From Vreelandella subterranea (GTDB lineage Bacteria > Pseudomonadota > Gammaproteobacteria > Pseudomonadales > Halomonadaceae): 64,000 nt of DNA. Below the pieces are notes generated by a model that did not search any database, had not been told where the DNA came from, and worked only from the letters and a program-made list of their open reading frames with translations. The stretch is from assembly GCF_900111305.1 (NCBI RefSeq), contig NZ_FOGS01000006.1:62001-126000 (forward strand), in the 5' to 3' direction. Shown here piece after piece: positions 35,862 through 44,914 of this stretch. Within the stretch, counting starts at the first letter, position 1; each line of letters starts with the position of its first letter. Both the position numbers and the translations under genes were made by a program.

Positions 35862-37070
35862 ATGCTGAAACGCCGATACCCCCTGATAGCCCCCTTGCTG
35901 GCGCTGACACTTCCCGCCGTGGCGGCGCCCGATCCCAGCGACTGGTCAGCCGTGCTGGACGAAGCTGACGGCCAAACGGTCTACTGGAACGCCTGGGGCG
36001 GTGACTCACGCACCAACCGCTATATCGACTGGGTGGCCGAGCAAATGCAGGCGCAGTTCAATGTTGAGGTGGCGCACGTGAAACTGGATGACACCAGCAG
36101 TGCGGTGTCGCGGGTACTGGCCGAGAAGCAGGCGGGTAACGATGACGAGGGCAGCATCGACCTGATCTGGATCAACGGCGAAAACTTTGCCGCGATGCGC
36201 GAGAGCGACCTGCTGTTTGGGCCCTTCGCCGAGGCACTGCCCAATTTTGCGCTCACCAACGCCGACGACAACCCCGAAGTGGTCACCGATTTCACCCTGC
36301 CCACCGAGGGCTATGAGTCGCCCTGGGGCAAGGCGCAGATCACCTTCTATTACGACAGCGCCCTGACCGACACCCCGCCTCAGGACATGTCGGCACTGCT
36401 TGAATGGGCCAAGGCCAACCCTGGCCAGTTCAGCTATCCGCGCATCCCTGACTTCACCGGCAGCACCTTTTTGAAGCAGGCTCTGATCGAACTGACAGAC
36501 CAGGATGATGCCCTTTACCAGCCGGTGGACGACGCCGATTTCGAGCGCGTGACGGCCCCGCTGTGGGCCTATCTGGATGATCTGCACCCGCACCTGTGGC
36601 GCAGCGGGCGTACGTTCCCGGACTCTGGCCCCAACCTGCGTACCCTGATGAGCGATGGCGAGTTGAGTCTGGCATTTTCCTTTTACCCCACCGATGCGGC
36701 CGTTGCGGTAAGGGAATATGAGCTGCCGGAGAGTGTACGTAGCTATGTGCTGGAAGGCGGCACCCTGGGTAACGTCCACTTCGTTGCCATTCCCTATAAC
36801 TCGCCGCACAAGGCCGGCGCCATGGTCCTCGCCAACTTCCTGCTATCGCCGGAAGCCCAGGCACAGAAGCAGTCGCTTTCGATGTGGGGGGACCGCAGCG
36901 TGCTGGATATCGACCAGCTAGACGCCGATGCCCGAGCGCTGTTTGAACAGGGCGAGCAGCATCCTTCAGAACTGCCGACCGATGCGCTGTCCAATACCCT
37001 GCCCGAGCCGCACCCAAGCTGGATGACCGCGCTGCAGGATGCCTGGCTTGAGCGCTATGGTGTGAACTAG
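35862..37070 (+). CDS. ynjB: ABC transporter substrate-binding protein (YnjB-type)
   Basis: Periplasmic binding protein of 402 residues with a signal peptide ending near residue 22 (PAVAA). VYWNAWGGDSRTNRYIDWV and IDLIWINGENF are typical of the YnjB/thiamine-like binding family, as is the C-terminal AIPYNSPHKAGAMVLANFLL. The ligand is not established. AGAGGT precedes the ATG. It is followed after four bases by the fused permease, so these genes form an operon. Confidence 0.85.
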   Translation: MLKRRYPLIAPLLALTLPAVAAPDPSDWSAVLDEADGQTVYWNAWGGDSRTNRYIDWVAEQMQAQFNVEVAHVKLDDTSSAVSRVLAEKQAGNDDEGSIDLIWINGENFAAMRESDLLFGPFAEALPNFALTNADDNPEVVTDFTLPTEGYESPWGKAQITFYYDSALTDTPPQDMSALLEWAKANPGQFSYPRIPDFTGSTFLKQALIELTDQDDALYQPVDDADFERVTAPLWAYLDDLHPHLWRSGRTFPDSGPNLRTLMSDGELSLAFSFYPTDAAVAVREYELPESVRSYVLEGGTLGNVHFVAIPYNSPHKAGAMVLANFLLSPEAQAQKQSLSMWGDRSVLDIDQLDADARALFEQGEQHPSELPTDALSNTLPEPHPSWMTALQDAWLERYGVN

Positions 37071-37074
37071 GCAA

Positions 37075-38754
37075 ATGCTGCGACTGGCCCCGACGCTGCT
37101 CATCGCACTACTGGCTCTGCCTGTTGGGGCGGGCCTGTTGATGGTATTTCTGCCCGCCTTTGGCTATTTGCCCGCACTGGGCGGCAACACCGTCAGCATG
37201 GCCCCCTGGCAAAGCCTGGTCGCCCAGCCCGGGCTTGGCCGTTCGATAGCGGTGAGCTTCGCCAGTGGATTGCTGAGCACCCTCATGGCGCTGCTGGTGG
37301 TTGTGCTGTTTCTGGCCGCCAGTCGCGGCACCTGGCTGGACCGCAGCATTCGGCGACTGGTTTCACCCTTGCTGGCGATCCCCCACGCGGCCGTGGCGTT
37401 TGGTCTTGCCTTCCTTATCGCCCCTTCCGGGTTACTGGCACGTTTTTTCTCTCCCGGGCTGACGGGCTGGGAGCGGCCTCCCGACTGGCTCATCGTCAAC
37501 GACGCCATGGGGCTGACATTGATGGCCGGGCTGATGCTCAAGGAAGTCCCCTTTCTGCTGCTGATGTGTCTGGCCGCACTGCCTCAGCTTCAACCAGAGC
37601 AGCGCGTCATGCTGTCGCGTTCACTGGGTTACGCGCCGAGTATTGCCTGGCTGAAAACGGTCTTCCCGGCACTCTACCCGCTGATCCGGTTACCCATCTA
37701 CGCGGTCATTGCCTACGCCACTTCGGTGGTCGATATGGCCATGATTCTTGGCCCGACCTTACCGCCTACGCTGAGCGTCTCGATTCTGACCTGGTTCAAC
37801 GACCCCGATCTGAACCGTCGTTTCATGGCGTCTGCGGGCGCCGTGCTTCAGCTAGGCGTCACCCTGGCCGCGCTTACGACCTGGTGGCTCGGCGAGCAGT
37901 GTGTCAAGCGGCTCAGCCACCACTGGCTGGTGAATGGCACTCGTCAGCGTGGCGCCCTTGCTATCGCCGTGGGCGGCCGAGGATTGCTGGGGCTGACGAC
38001 CTTGCTGGTCATCAGCGCCATCGCCGGGCTGGCAGTGTTTTCGGTGGCTGGGTTTTGGCGCTTCCCCGACGCCTTTCCCGGAACGCTGACGCTCGATCAT
38101 TGGCGGCGCATTTTGCCAATGATCTCTACGCCGCTGGTCAATACGCTCAGCGTGGGGCTTGCCGCAACGCTGATCGCCGCTGTGCTGGTTGTCGCCGCGC
38201 TCGAAAACGCAGCGCGCCATCACTTACCGGCCCATGCGGGCCAATGGTTGCTGTACCTGCCGCTGATCATTCCCCAGGTCGCCTTTCTGTTTGGCTTGGT
38301 GGTCGCCGCGGAAAGCATTAACCTGCGCCCGCAAAGAGCGCTGGTGGTCGCCGCCCACTTACTCTTTGTCGTGCCTTATCTTTACCTGTCGCTTTCGGAA
38401 GCTTACCGCCGCCTGGACCCGCGCTGGCTGCAGGTTGCCCATTCGCTGGGGGCCTCGCCGTGGCGGGCCTTCTGGCAGGTGCGCCTGCCGCTGCTGCTGG
38501 CGCCGCTGCTTACCGCCTGCGCGGTCAGCCTGGCGGTGAGTATCGGCCAGTACCTACCCACGCTGCTGCTCGGCGGCGGTCGTGTGCCCACCATCACCAC
38601 CGAAGCGGTGGCCATGGCATCCGGTGGCAACCGGCGGCTGATCGCCGTGCTCGCACTGCTCCAGGCACTACTTCCTTTTATCGGCTTTAGTCTGGCGCTG
38701 CTGATACCGCGCCTGGCCTGGGCAAAACGTCGCCAGATGCGAGGAGTTGCATGA
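37075..38754 (+). CDS. ynjC: Fused ABC transporter permease (YnjC-type)
   Basis: A 559-residue permease with two consecutive six-helix transport domains in one chain, as in YnjC. EAA-type cytoplasmic loops are visible in RSLGYAPSIAWLKTVFPALY (first half) and HSLGASPWRAFWQVRLPLLL (second half). It begins four bases after ynjB and overlaps ynjD by four bases (ATGA), so the three are coupled. Confidence 0.87.
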   Translation: MLRLAPTLLIALLALPVGAGLLMVFLPAFGYLPALGGNTVSMAPWQSLVAQPGLGRSIAVSFASGLLSTLMALLVVVLFLAASRGTWLDRSIRRLVSPLLAIPHAAVAFGLAFLIAPSGLLARFFSPGLTGWERPPDWLIVNDAMGLTLMAGLMLKEVPFLLLMCLAALPQLQPEQRVMLSRSLGYAPSIAWLKTVFPALYPLIRLPIYAVIAYATSVVDMAMILGPTLPPTLSVSILTWFNDPDLNRRFMASAGAVLQLGVTLAALTTWWLGEQCVKRLSHHWLVNGTRQRGALAIAVGGRGLLGLTTLLVISAIAGLAVFSVAGFWRFPDAFPGTLTLDHWRRILPMISTPLVNTLSVGLAATLIAAVLVVAALENAARHHLPAHAGQWLLYLPLIIPQVAFLFGLVVAAESINLRPQRALVVAAHLLFVVPYLYLSLSEAYRRLDPRWLQVAHSLGASPWRAFWQVRLPLLLAPLLTACAVSLAVSIGQYLPTLLLGGGRVPTITTEAVAMASGGNRRLIAVLALLQALLPFIGFSLALLIPRLAWAKRRQMRGVA

Positions 38755-39383
38755 CACTGAACCCGACGCTGCACATCCAGCAGGTGCAGATCACGCTACA
38801 TGGCGAAACGCTGCTGGCCATCGACCGAACCATTGCGCCCGGCGAGGTGCTCACCGTCATGGGCCCCTCCGGCTCGGGTAAATCAACCCTGCTGGCTTAC
38901 CTGGCAGGGTTTATATCGCCCGCCTTCAAGGCCCAGGGGCAGGTCTTTCTGGCCGACACGCGCCTGGACACCCTGCCTGCCGAAAAACGCGGCCTCGGGC
39001 TGTTGTTTCAGGACCCACTGCTGTTTCCTCATCTCAGCGTGGGCGGTAATCTGCGCTTTGGCATTCCTCAACGCACCGCCAACAAACAGGCGCAGGTGGT
39101 TCAGGCGCTGCACCAGGTGGGGCTCGCAGGCTATGAGGCGCGCGACCCGGCCACGCTTTCCGGCGGTCAGCAAGCCCGGGTGGCCTTGATGCGCCTGCTG
39201 CTTTCCCAGCCACGCGCGGTGCTGCTCGACGAGCCGTTTTCCAAGCTGGATATGGCACTGCGTCAGGAAATGCGCTCACTGGTGTTTAACCAGCTACGCG
39301 ACGCGGGCCTTCCCGCGCTGCTGGTCACCCACGACCACGCCGATGCCGACGCTGCGGGAGGGCCAATCATTGAACTCGGCTGA
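38751..39383 (+). CDS. ynjD: ABC transporter ATP-binding protein (YnjD-type)
   Basis: A 210-residue nucleotide-binding subunit. Walker A is GPSGSGKST, the signature is LSGGQQARVAL, Walker B is AVLLDEPFSKLD, and the switch His is in LLVTHDHADA. It completes the ynjBCD-type importer. Its end overlaps the next, unrelated-function gene, hinting at a longer transcript. Confidence 0.88.
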   Translation: MTLNPTLHIQQVQITLHGETLLAIDRTIAPGEVLTVMGPSGSGKSTLLAYLAGFISPAFKAQGQVFLADTRLDTLPAEKRGLGLLFQDPLLFPHLSVGGNLRFGIPQRTANKQAQVVQALHQVGLAGYEARDPATLSGGQQARVALMRLLLSQPRAVLLDEPFSKLDMALRQEMRSLVFNQLRDAGLPALLVTHDHADADAAGGPIIELG

Positions 39384-40065
39384 TCTGACAGCTCGCCTCA
39401 GCATCGTGATACCGGTGCTCAACGAGGCAACTTCTTTAGCGCACTATTTAACGGTACTGTCATCGCTTGGCGAAGGCGTTGAAATCATCGTGGTCGATGG
39501 CAGCAGCAGCGACGCCAGTCTTTCCATCGCCCGACCGCTGGCGAATAGTGTGATTGCCAGTCAGCCCGGGCGGGCGCGGCAAATGAATCTCGGTGCTCAG
39601 CATGCCAGCGCCCCGGCGCTGCTGTTCCTGCATGCGGATACTCAACTGCCCAGGGGCGCCGTTGAGCAGATACTCAAGGCGCTTGACCGCCATGCCTGGG
39701 GACGCTTTGCCATCAAACTCTCGGGCCGCAGCCGCTGGCTGCCCGTGGTCAGTTGGATGATGAATCTGCGCTCTCGACTCACCGGCATCGCCACCGGCGA
39801 CCAGGGCATCTTTGCGCGCGCGGACACCTTCAGGGCCGTCGGTGGTTTTCCCGAACAGCCGTTGATGGAAGATATCGAACTTTGCAAACGACTCAAGCGG
39901 ATCTCGCGCCCCGCCTGTCTACGCAGCAAAGTGGTAAGCTCGGGCAGGCGCTGGGATCAACACGGTGCCTGGTCCACCATCCGCCTGATGTGGCAGCTGC
40001 GCTATCGCTACTGGCGCGGCGTTAGCGCCACCCAACTGGCCAAGGAGTATCATGATGCCCGGTGA
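39370..40065 (+). CDS. TIGR04283-family glycosyltransferase
   Basis: GT-A fold family 2 glycosyltransferase of about 231 residues. The N-terminal SIVIPVLNEATSL and VVDGSSSDAS bind the nucleotide sugar; LFLHADTQLP is the acidic (DxD-like) site; GDQGIFARAD follows. The family is often annotated as arsenosugar biosynthesis, but no arsS is nearby. The TTG at 39370 has GGGAGGG seven bases upstream and is preferred; an ATG at 39343 is the alternative. It overlaps ynjD at one end and the next glycosyltransferase at the other. Confidence 0.82.
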   Translation: MNSADLTARLSIVIPVLNEATSLAHYLTVLSSLGEGVEIIVVDGSSSDASLSIARPLANSVIASQPGRARQMNLGAQHASAPALLFLHADTQLPRGAVEQILKALDRHAWGRFAIKLSGRSRWLPVVSWMMNLRSRLTGIATGDQGIFARADTFRAVGGFPEQPLMEDIELCKRLKRISRPACLRSKVVSSGRRWDQHGAWSTIRLMWQLRYRYWRGVSATQLAKEYHDAR

Positions 40066-40669
40066 AACGCCCCAGCTGCACCTGCTCGCCAAGGCGCCGC
40101 TGCCGGGGCAGGCAAAAACGCGCCTGGCACCATTGCTTGGCACAGAGGGTGCCGCGGATGCCCATGCGCAACTGGTCCGTCACTGTGTCGCCAACGCCTG
40201 CAAAGCGCTACCTGCTGACCACATCACGCTGTGGACGGCACTCGACCACACTCACCCATTGTTTGGCGAGCTTTACGAACGCTTTGGCGTGACGCTCGCC
40301 CAGCAGCCGGGGGGCAATTTGGGGGCACGCATTCGTCATGCTTTGAACAGCTCTTCGGGTCCCGCCATGGTGATGGGCAGCGACTGCCCGAGCATCACCA
40401 GCGACCTGATCATGGCCTGCATACAGCAGCTCAGTACCCACGATGTGGTCATGCTCCCCGCCGAGGACGGCGGCTATGGGCTGATCGGCACTCATGGCGA
40501 CTATCCGGGTCTGTTTGAGTTGATCCCCTGGGGGAGCGACAGGGTGCTTAGCGCGACCCGGCAACGGATTGAAGCCCTCGGCCTTCGCGCCAGTTACCCC
40601 GCCACCGTATGGGACATTGACCGACCGGAGGACTGGCAGCGCTGGCAAGCCATCAAGTCGTCGATGTAA
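40052..40669 (+). CDS. TIGR04282-family glycosyltransferase (DUF2064)
   Basis: A 205-residue GT-A-like nucleotide-sugar transferase. Marks: LHLLAKAPLPGQAKTRLAP at the N-terminus, MGSDCPSIT as the acidic site, and LPAEDGGYGLIG. TIGR04282 and TIGR04283 genes usually occur together, as here with a 14-base overlap, and are often found in arsenosugar-type clusters. The actual glycan or small molecule is unknown. Confidence 0.83.
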   Translation: MMPGETPQLHLLAKAPLPGQAKTRLAPLLGTEGAADAHAQLVRHCVANACKALPADHITLWTALDHTHPLFGELYERFGVTLAQQPGGNLGARIRHALNSSSGPAMVMGSDCPSITSDLIMACIQQLSTHDVVMLPAEDGGYGLIGTHGDYPGLFELIPWGSDRVLSATRQRIEALGLRASYPATVWDIDRPEDWQRWQAIKSSM

Positions 40670-40721
40670 GGAAACTCGCTGCCCACCCACTGAGCCCTAT
40701 CCTGAAACGCTTTCCCTGGAG

Positions 40722-42869
40722 ATGACCGTGACCCGACAACGCATACTGATGGCAACCTTACTGATCGTGGCCATCGGGGCTTTCTTTCTGAGCGGTGCCC
40801 ACCAGTGGTTCACCCTCGATACCCTCAAAGCCTACCAAAGCGACTTTCAGGCGGCGTTCAATCAATCCCCCTGGCAGGTAGCGGGGATCTTTTTTGCCGT
40901 GTACGTGGTGATGACCGCGCTGTCGCTGCCCGGGGCTGCGCTGCTGACGCTGCTTGGCGGCACACTGTTTGGCCTGGGTTGGGGGTTATTGATCATTTCC
41001 TTTGCCAGCACAATAGGCGCTACGCTGGCCTTTTTACTATCGCGTTTTCTGTTCCAAAAACCGATTGAGAAACGCTTTCCGCGCCAGTTTGCTGCCGTCA
41101 ATCGCGGTGTCGAACGCGACGGCGCCCTCTATCTGTTCACCATGCGTCTAGTCCCGGCATTTCCCTTCTTCATGATCAACCTGGTGATGGGTCTGACACG
41201 CATCAAGACCGTGACGTTTTATTGGGTGAGCCAGGTCGCTATGCTTCCCGGTACCGCCATTTACGTCAATGCCGGCGGCCAGTTGGGCGAGCTTGAAAGC
41301 CTCGGCGGGATTGTTTCACCGACGCTTGTGGCGTCCTTTGCACTACTGGCAATTTTCCCCTGGATCGCACGGCGCATTGTGTTGCTGGTGCAAAAGCGCA
41401 AAGCCTATAAAGACTTCACCCGGCCAGCGCGCTTTGACTACGACATCGTCGTCATTGGCGGGGGATCGGCCGGGCTGGTGACCAGCTATATCGCCAGCGC
41501 CGTCAACGCCCGGGTGGCTCTGGTGGAAAAGCACAAGATGGGGGGTGACTGCCTGAATACCGGCTGCGTCCCCTCCAAGGCACTGATTCGCGCCGCCCGC
41601 GCCGCCCACGAGATTCGTAACGCGCCACGCTTTGGCGTGACATCAAGCGAACCGCAGGTCGATTTCGCCAAGGTCATGGGGCATGTGCATCAGGCCATCC
41701 GCGATATCGAGCCCCACGACAGCGTCGAGCGCTACACCAACTTAGGCGTTGAGGTGTACCAGGACCACGCCACCCTGACGTCGCCCTGGGACGTTCAAGT
41801 CGGCGGTAAAACCCTCACCGCCCGCCATATCGTGCTGGCCACCGGCGCCCGCCCCAAGGTGCCGTCGCTACCGGGCATCGAGCACGCGCCCGTACTCACT
41901 TCTGAAAACCTATGGTCGCTGACAGAGCTGCCCGAGCGCCTGGTCGTCCTCGGCGGCGGCGCCATCGGCTGTGAGCTCAGCCAGAGCTTCGCCCGCCTGG
42001 GCAGCCAGGTCACGCTGGTGGAAGGCTTGCCCCATTTGCTGGGCCGTGAGGACCAGGAGGTCGGCGAGGCCGTCGAGAACACCCTGGCGGGCGAAGGGGT
42101 GACGGTGATGACCGACACCAAGGCACTGGAAGTTCTCAGCGACGGGGCAGGCTATCAGCTGGCTGTGGAGCATCAGGGGGAGCGCTCGGTGCTGGCCTTT
42201 GACTACTTGCTGGTGAGTGTCGGCCGCCAGGCCAATATCGAAGGGCTGGGCCTTGAGGCACTGGGGATATCCCCTTCGCCCACCGGCACGCTGGAGCTTA
42301 ACGAGCGACTGCAAACCCGGCTGCCCAACATCTGGGCCTGCGGTGACCTCGCCGGGCCCTACCAACTGACCCACGCTGCCGCCCACCAGGCCTGGCACGC
42401 GGCGGTAAACGCGCTGTTTGGCGAGTTGAAAAGCTTTGCCGTGGATTATCGCTTCATGCCCGCGGTCACCTACGTCCAGCCTGAAGTCGCCCGGGTCGGC
42501 CTCAACGAGAAAGAGGCCATCGACAAGGGCATTGCCTATGAGGTAACCCGCTACGCCATGGCGGAAAGCGACCGGGCGATTGCCGAAGGCGCGACACAGG
42601 GCTTTATCAAGGTGCTCACCGTGCCGGGCAGAGACAAGATTCTCGGCGCGACCATCGTGGCGGAAAATGCCGGCGAATGGCTGGGTGAATTCACTCTCGC
42701 CATGAAACACGGCCTCGGCCTCAACAAGCTGCTGGGCACCATCCACCCTTACCCGACCCTGGGCGAAGCCGCCAAGGCAACGGCGGGCGTGTGGAAGAAC
42801 GCCCACAAACCCGAACGGGTGCTCTCGCTATTGAAGCGCTACTTCAACTGGCGGCGCGGTGAGCCATAG
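40722..42869 (+). CDS. VTT-domain/FAD disulfide reductase fusion protein
   Basis: Two-part protein of about 715 residues. Residues 1-230 are a VTT/DedA-like (TVP38/TMEM64) membrane domain with SLPGAALLTLLGGTLFG and FPFFMINLVMG. The rest is a mercuric-reductase/lipoamide-dehydrogenase-type flavoprotein: FAD loop VVIGGGSAGLV, redox disulfide GGDCLNTGCVPSKAL, NAD loop VVLGGGAIGCELSQ, and catalytic His in GTIHPYPTLGE. It lacks the N-terminal HMA domain of MerA. The ATG at 40722 is used; a GTG at 40728 has better ribosome-site spacing. Confidence 0.88.
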   Translation: MTVTRQRILMATLLIVAIGAFFLSGAHQWFTLDTLKAYQSDFQAAFNQSPWQVAGIFFAVYVVMTALSLPGAALLTLLGGTLFGLGWGLLIISFASTIGATLAFLLSRFLFQKPIEKRFPRQFAAVNRGVERDGALYLFTMRLVPAFPFFMINLVMGLTRIKTVTFYWVSQVAMLPGTAIYVNAGGQLGELESLGGIVSPTLVASFALLAIFPWIARRIVLLVQKRKAYKDFTRPARFDYDIVVIGGGSAGLVTSYIASAVNARVALVEKHKMGGDCLNTGCVPSKALIRAARAAHEIRNAPRFGVTSSEPQVDFAKVMGHVHQAIRDIEPHDSVERYTNLGVEVYQDHATLTSPWDVQVGGKTLTARHIVLATGARPKVPSLPGIEHAPVLTSENLWSLTELPERLVVLGGGAIGCELSQSFARLGSQVTLVEGLPHLLGREDQEVGEAVENTLAGEGVTVMTDTKALEVLSDGAGYQLAVEHQGERSVLAFDYLLVSVGRQANIEGLGLEALGISPSPTGTLELNERLQTRLPNIWACGDLAGPYQLTHAAAHQAWHAAVNALFGELKSFAVDYRFMPAVTYVQPEVARVGLNEKEAIDKGIAYEVTRYAMAESDRAIAEGATQGFIKVLTVPGRDKILGATIVAENAGEWLGEFTLAMKHGLGLNKLLGTIHPYPTLGEAAKATAGVWKNAHKPERVLSLLKRYFNWRRGEP

Positions 42870-42906
42870 CGGCAATTCCTCCTGGAGTCGTCTCTTGGGA
42901 GCATCG

Positions 42907-43317
42907 CTAGTTATCTGAACGCTCTTTTGTTGCATAGGCTTTCGCGAAGGTTTCCATCACTTCGTGCACCAGCTTACGTTGCTCGATAGGCAGGCTGCGG
43001 TATAGCGCCAATAGCTGGCGCTCCTCGTTGCTGGGGGACGTCCCCCAAACCGCCAACGGCTCCTTGACAGCGAGCTGCCCTCCGTCACCATAACGTAATT
43101 GGTGAGGATCGATTGCCAACCAGTGCGCCAATACCTGCAGTTTTTCCTGGCTGGGAATGGAATCGCCGCGCAGCCAGCGTCTGACCGCCTGATACGTAAT
43201 CGGCTTTCCCCAGTAGCGCAGGTTGAACTCACGCTCCAGAACAGAGGAGCGTACATCGTACCCGGCTGTTTTCATGGCGTTTTTTAATCGCTCGGCGAAC
43301 ATCTGTTTTTCATTCAT
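42907..43317 (-). CDS. XRE-like helix-turn-helix protein
   Basis: A 136-residue probable DNA-binding protein. The N-terminal half carries a lambda-repressor-like helix-turn-helix (MFAERLKNAMKTAGYD, then ITYQAVRRWLRGDSIPSQEK and LQVLAHWLAIDPHQL). The C-terminal half is helical and charged. It is divergent from the diguanylate cyclase gene across about 150 bases and could regulate it, but no operator was identified. Confidence 0.7.
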   Translation of the reverse strand: MNEKQMFAERLKNAMKTAGYDVRSSVLEREFNLRYWGKPITYQAVRRWLRGDSIPSQEKLQVLAHWLAIDPHQLRYGDGGQLAVKEPLAVWGTSPSNEERQLLALYRSLPIEQRKLVHEVMETFAKAYATKERSDN

Positions 43318-43468
43318 GCCGCCAATGTGAAGCGATTATTCAATAAAAGTTGAATAATGGTTAACCTTTTGTTTGAATCGTTACTTCAATTCCAACCCAT
43401 CGCGTTTCACCCATACCAAGGCACGTCCTGGCTGTTAGGGAGGCACCGTGCTTTAGGAGTCATTCAGG

Positions 43469-44869
43469 ATGAGTGGCGTACCTTCTACACCAGCCAATAA
43501 ACCAGCCAGTAAACTTGATGACCTGTGCCTCGCATTAGGCCTCATCAGCTCATCGAAAACGCCCAAGGAGCTTTTTGAACGACTCGCTAAAACGCTCCAC
43601 GAGCTGGCGGACCACCAGCCCATCGCGCTTTATCGACGATTGGAGTCAGGCGAGCTTCGCCTGACCTACTGCTACCCTGCCGCCAGTGCCATACCGTCTT
43701 ACCGGCAACTGCTTACCTTTCGCTCACTGGATGAATTACGGACGTCCAACTATCACCATTATGAATTAAAAGGCCAGCATGGCGTATGGGGTTACATAGG
43801 CCTCCCAACTGCCCCGCCCGAAGACGCCTTGCAGTGGGTGGCCGTCCTGATCGATATCGCCGCGCAGCGGTTGCACCTGCTCAAGGCAGAACACATGGCC
43901 GAGCGTCAGCTTGGTCTCAAAGCGCGCCGCCGTCTACTGTCTCGTGACATAAAACGGCTAACCTCCCTTGCCGATTTCTTACAGCATCATGGTCACGGCT
44001 GGTGTGACATCTTTCAAGCAAAGGGTATCGCCCTGGTCCACAAGGGGGAGCTTTATCATTTCGGCGAATGCCCGGATCGCCAGCCGATTTTTCAGCAGTT
44101 GGGGCACCTGGATGCGACAACCACTCAGGACAGCACGGTCGAATTAGACGGTGATTGCCAGGGCGGACTAGCGGCGCCTCTGATCCTGGCCAGTCATCAC
44201 CTGGGTTGGCTGTTGATTTTCCGACAGCAAGCCATGGTGGCGCCTGCCGACGTTGCCTCTATCGCCCAGTTCAGTTTCTGGTTGCCGATTGAAGCCTCCA
44301 TGGTGCTGGAGCTCGCCGATGACTTGGCCGTTGCGATTACGGCCCTGGACGTCGTACACGTCAACCGCCAGCTGCGAAAAACCAATCAGCGACTGGAAAG
44401 CCTTGCACACACCGACCTGCTCACCCGATGCTGGAATCGATACTATACCGAGTCCGTTATTGAAGAATTGTGTGCCTCCAAGGCGGCCTGTGCGGTTTTG
44501 ATGTTTGATATTGATGACTTCAAACGTATCAACGATACCTATGGCCATCCCACAGGGGACGACATACTTCGTGAGATCCCGCGTTTAGCGACCCAGGTAT
44601 TGCGCAGCAACGACCACCTGGGACGATGGGGCGGCGAAGAGTTTATCGTGGTCATTGCTGACGCGACACTAGAAGAAGGGGTTTATATCGCCGAGCGACT
44701 CTGCCGACATATCGAACAACACCCGTTTTCTATTCCCGACGCCGTCACCATCAGTGCAGGGCTTACGACCATTCGAGCGGACGAGAGTCCGCGGCAATTA
44801 TTGGAGCGAGTGGATAAGGGCATGTATCTTGCTAAAACAGCAGGTAAAAATCAGGTTATGATCTGTTAA
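43469..44869 (+). CDS. GGDEF-domain diguanylate cyclase
   Basis: A 466-residue cytosolic protein making c-di-GMP. The C-terminal GGDEF domain (about 300-466) has FDIDDFKRINDTYGH, the active-site GGEEF in RWGGEEFIVV, and an RxxD inhibitory site (RSND) exactly five residues before it, so product feedback is expected. The N-terminal 280 residues look like one or two GAF-like sensor domains without membrane segments; the ligand is unknown. GGAG lies nine bases before the ATG. Confidence 0.9.
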   Translation: MSGVPSTPANKPASKLDDLCLALGLISSSKTPKELFERLAKTLHELADHQPIALYRRLESGELRLTYCYPAASAIPSYRQLLTFRSLDELRTSNYHHYELKGQHGVWGYIGLPTAPPEDALQWVAVLIDIAAQRLHLLKAEHMAERQLGLKARRRLLSRDIKRLTSLADFLQHHGHGWCDIFQAKGIALVHKGELYHFGECPDRQPIFQQLGHLDATTTQDSTVELDGDCQGGLAAPLILASHHLGWLLIFRQQAMVAPADVASIAQFSFWLPIEASMVLELADDLAVAITALDVVHVNRQLRKTNQRLESLAHTDLLTRCWNRYYTESVIEELCASKAACAVLMFDIDDFKRINDTYGHPTGDDILREIPRLATQVLRSNDHLGRWGGEEFIVVIADATLEEGVYIAERLCRHIEQHPFSIPDAVTISAGLTTIRADESPRQLLERVDKGMYLAKTAGKNQVMIC

Positions 44870-44914
44870 GACAACCTATCGTTTCAGTACACTCGCGTTT
44901 TGAGGGCCATTGGC

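Noticed and set aside
36006..36809. 267-codon minus-strand frame
   Set aside because: Shadow of the ynjB-type gene, which has a signal peptide, ribosome site and family motifs.
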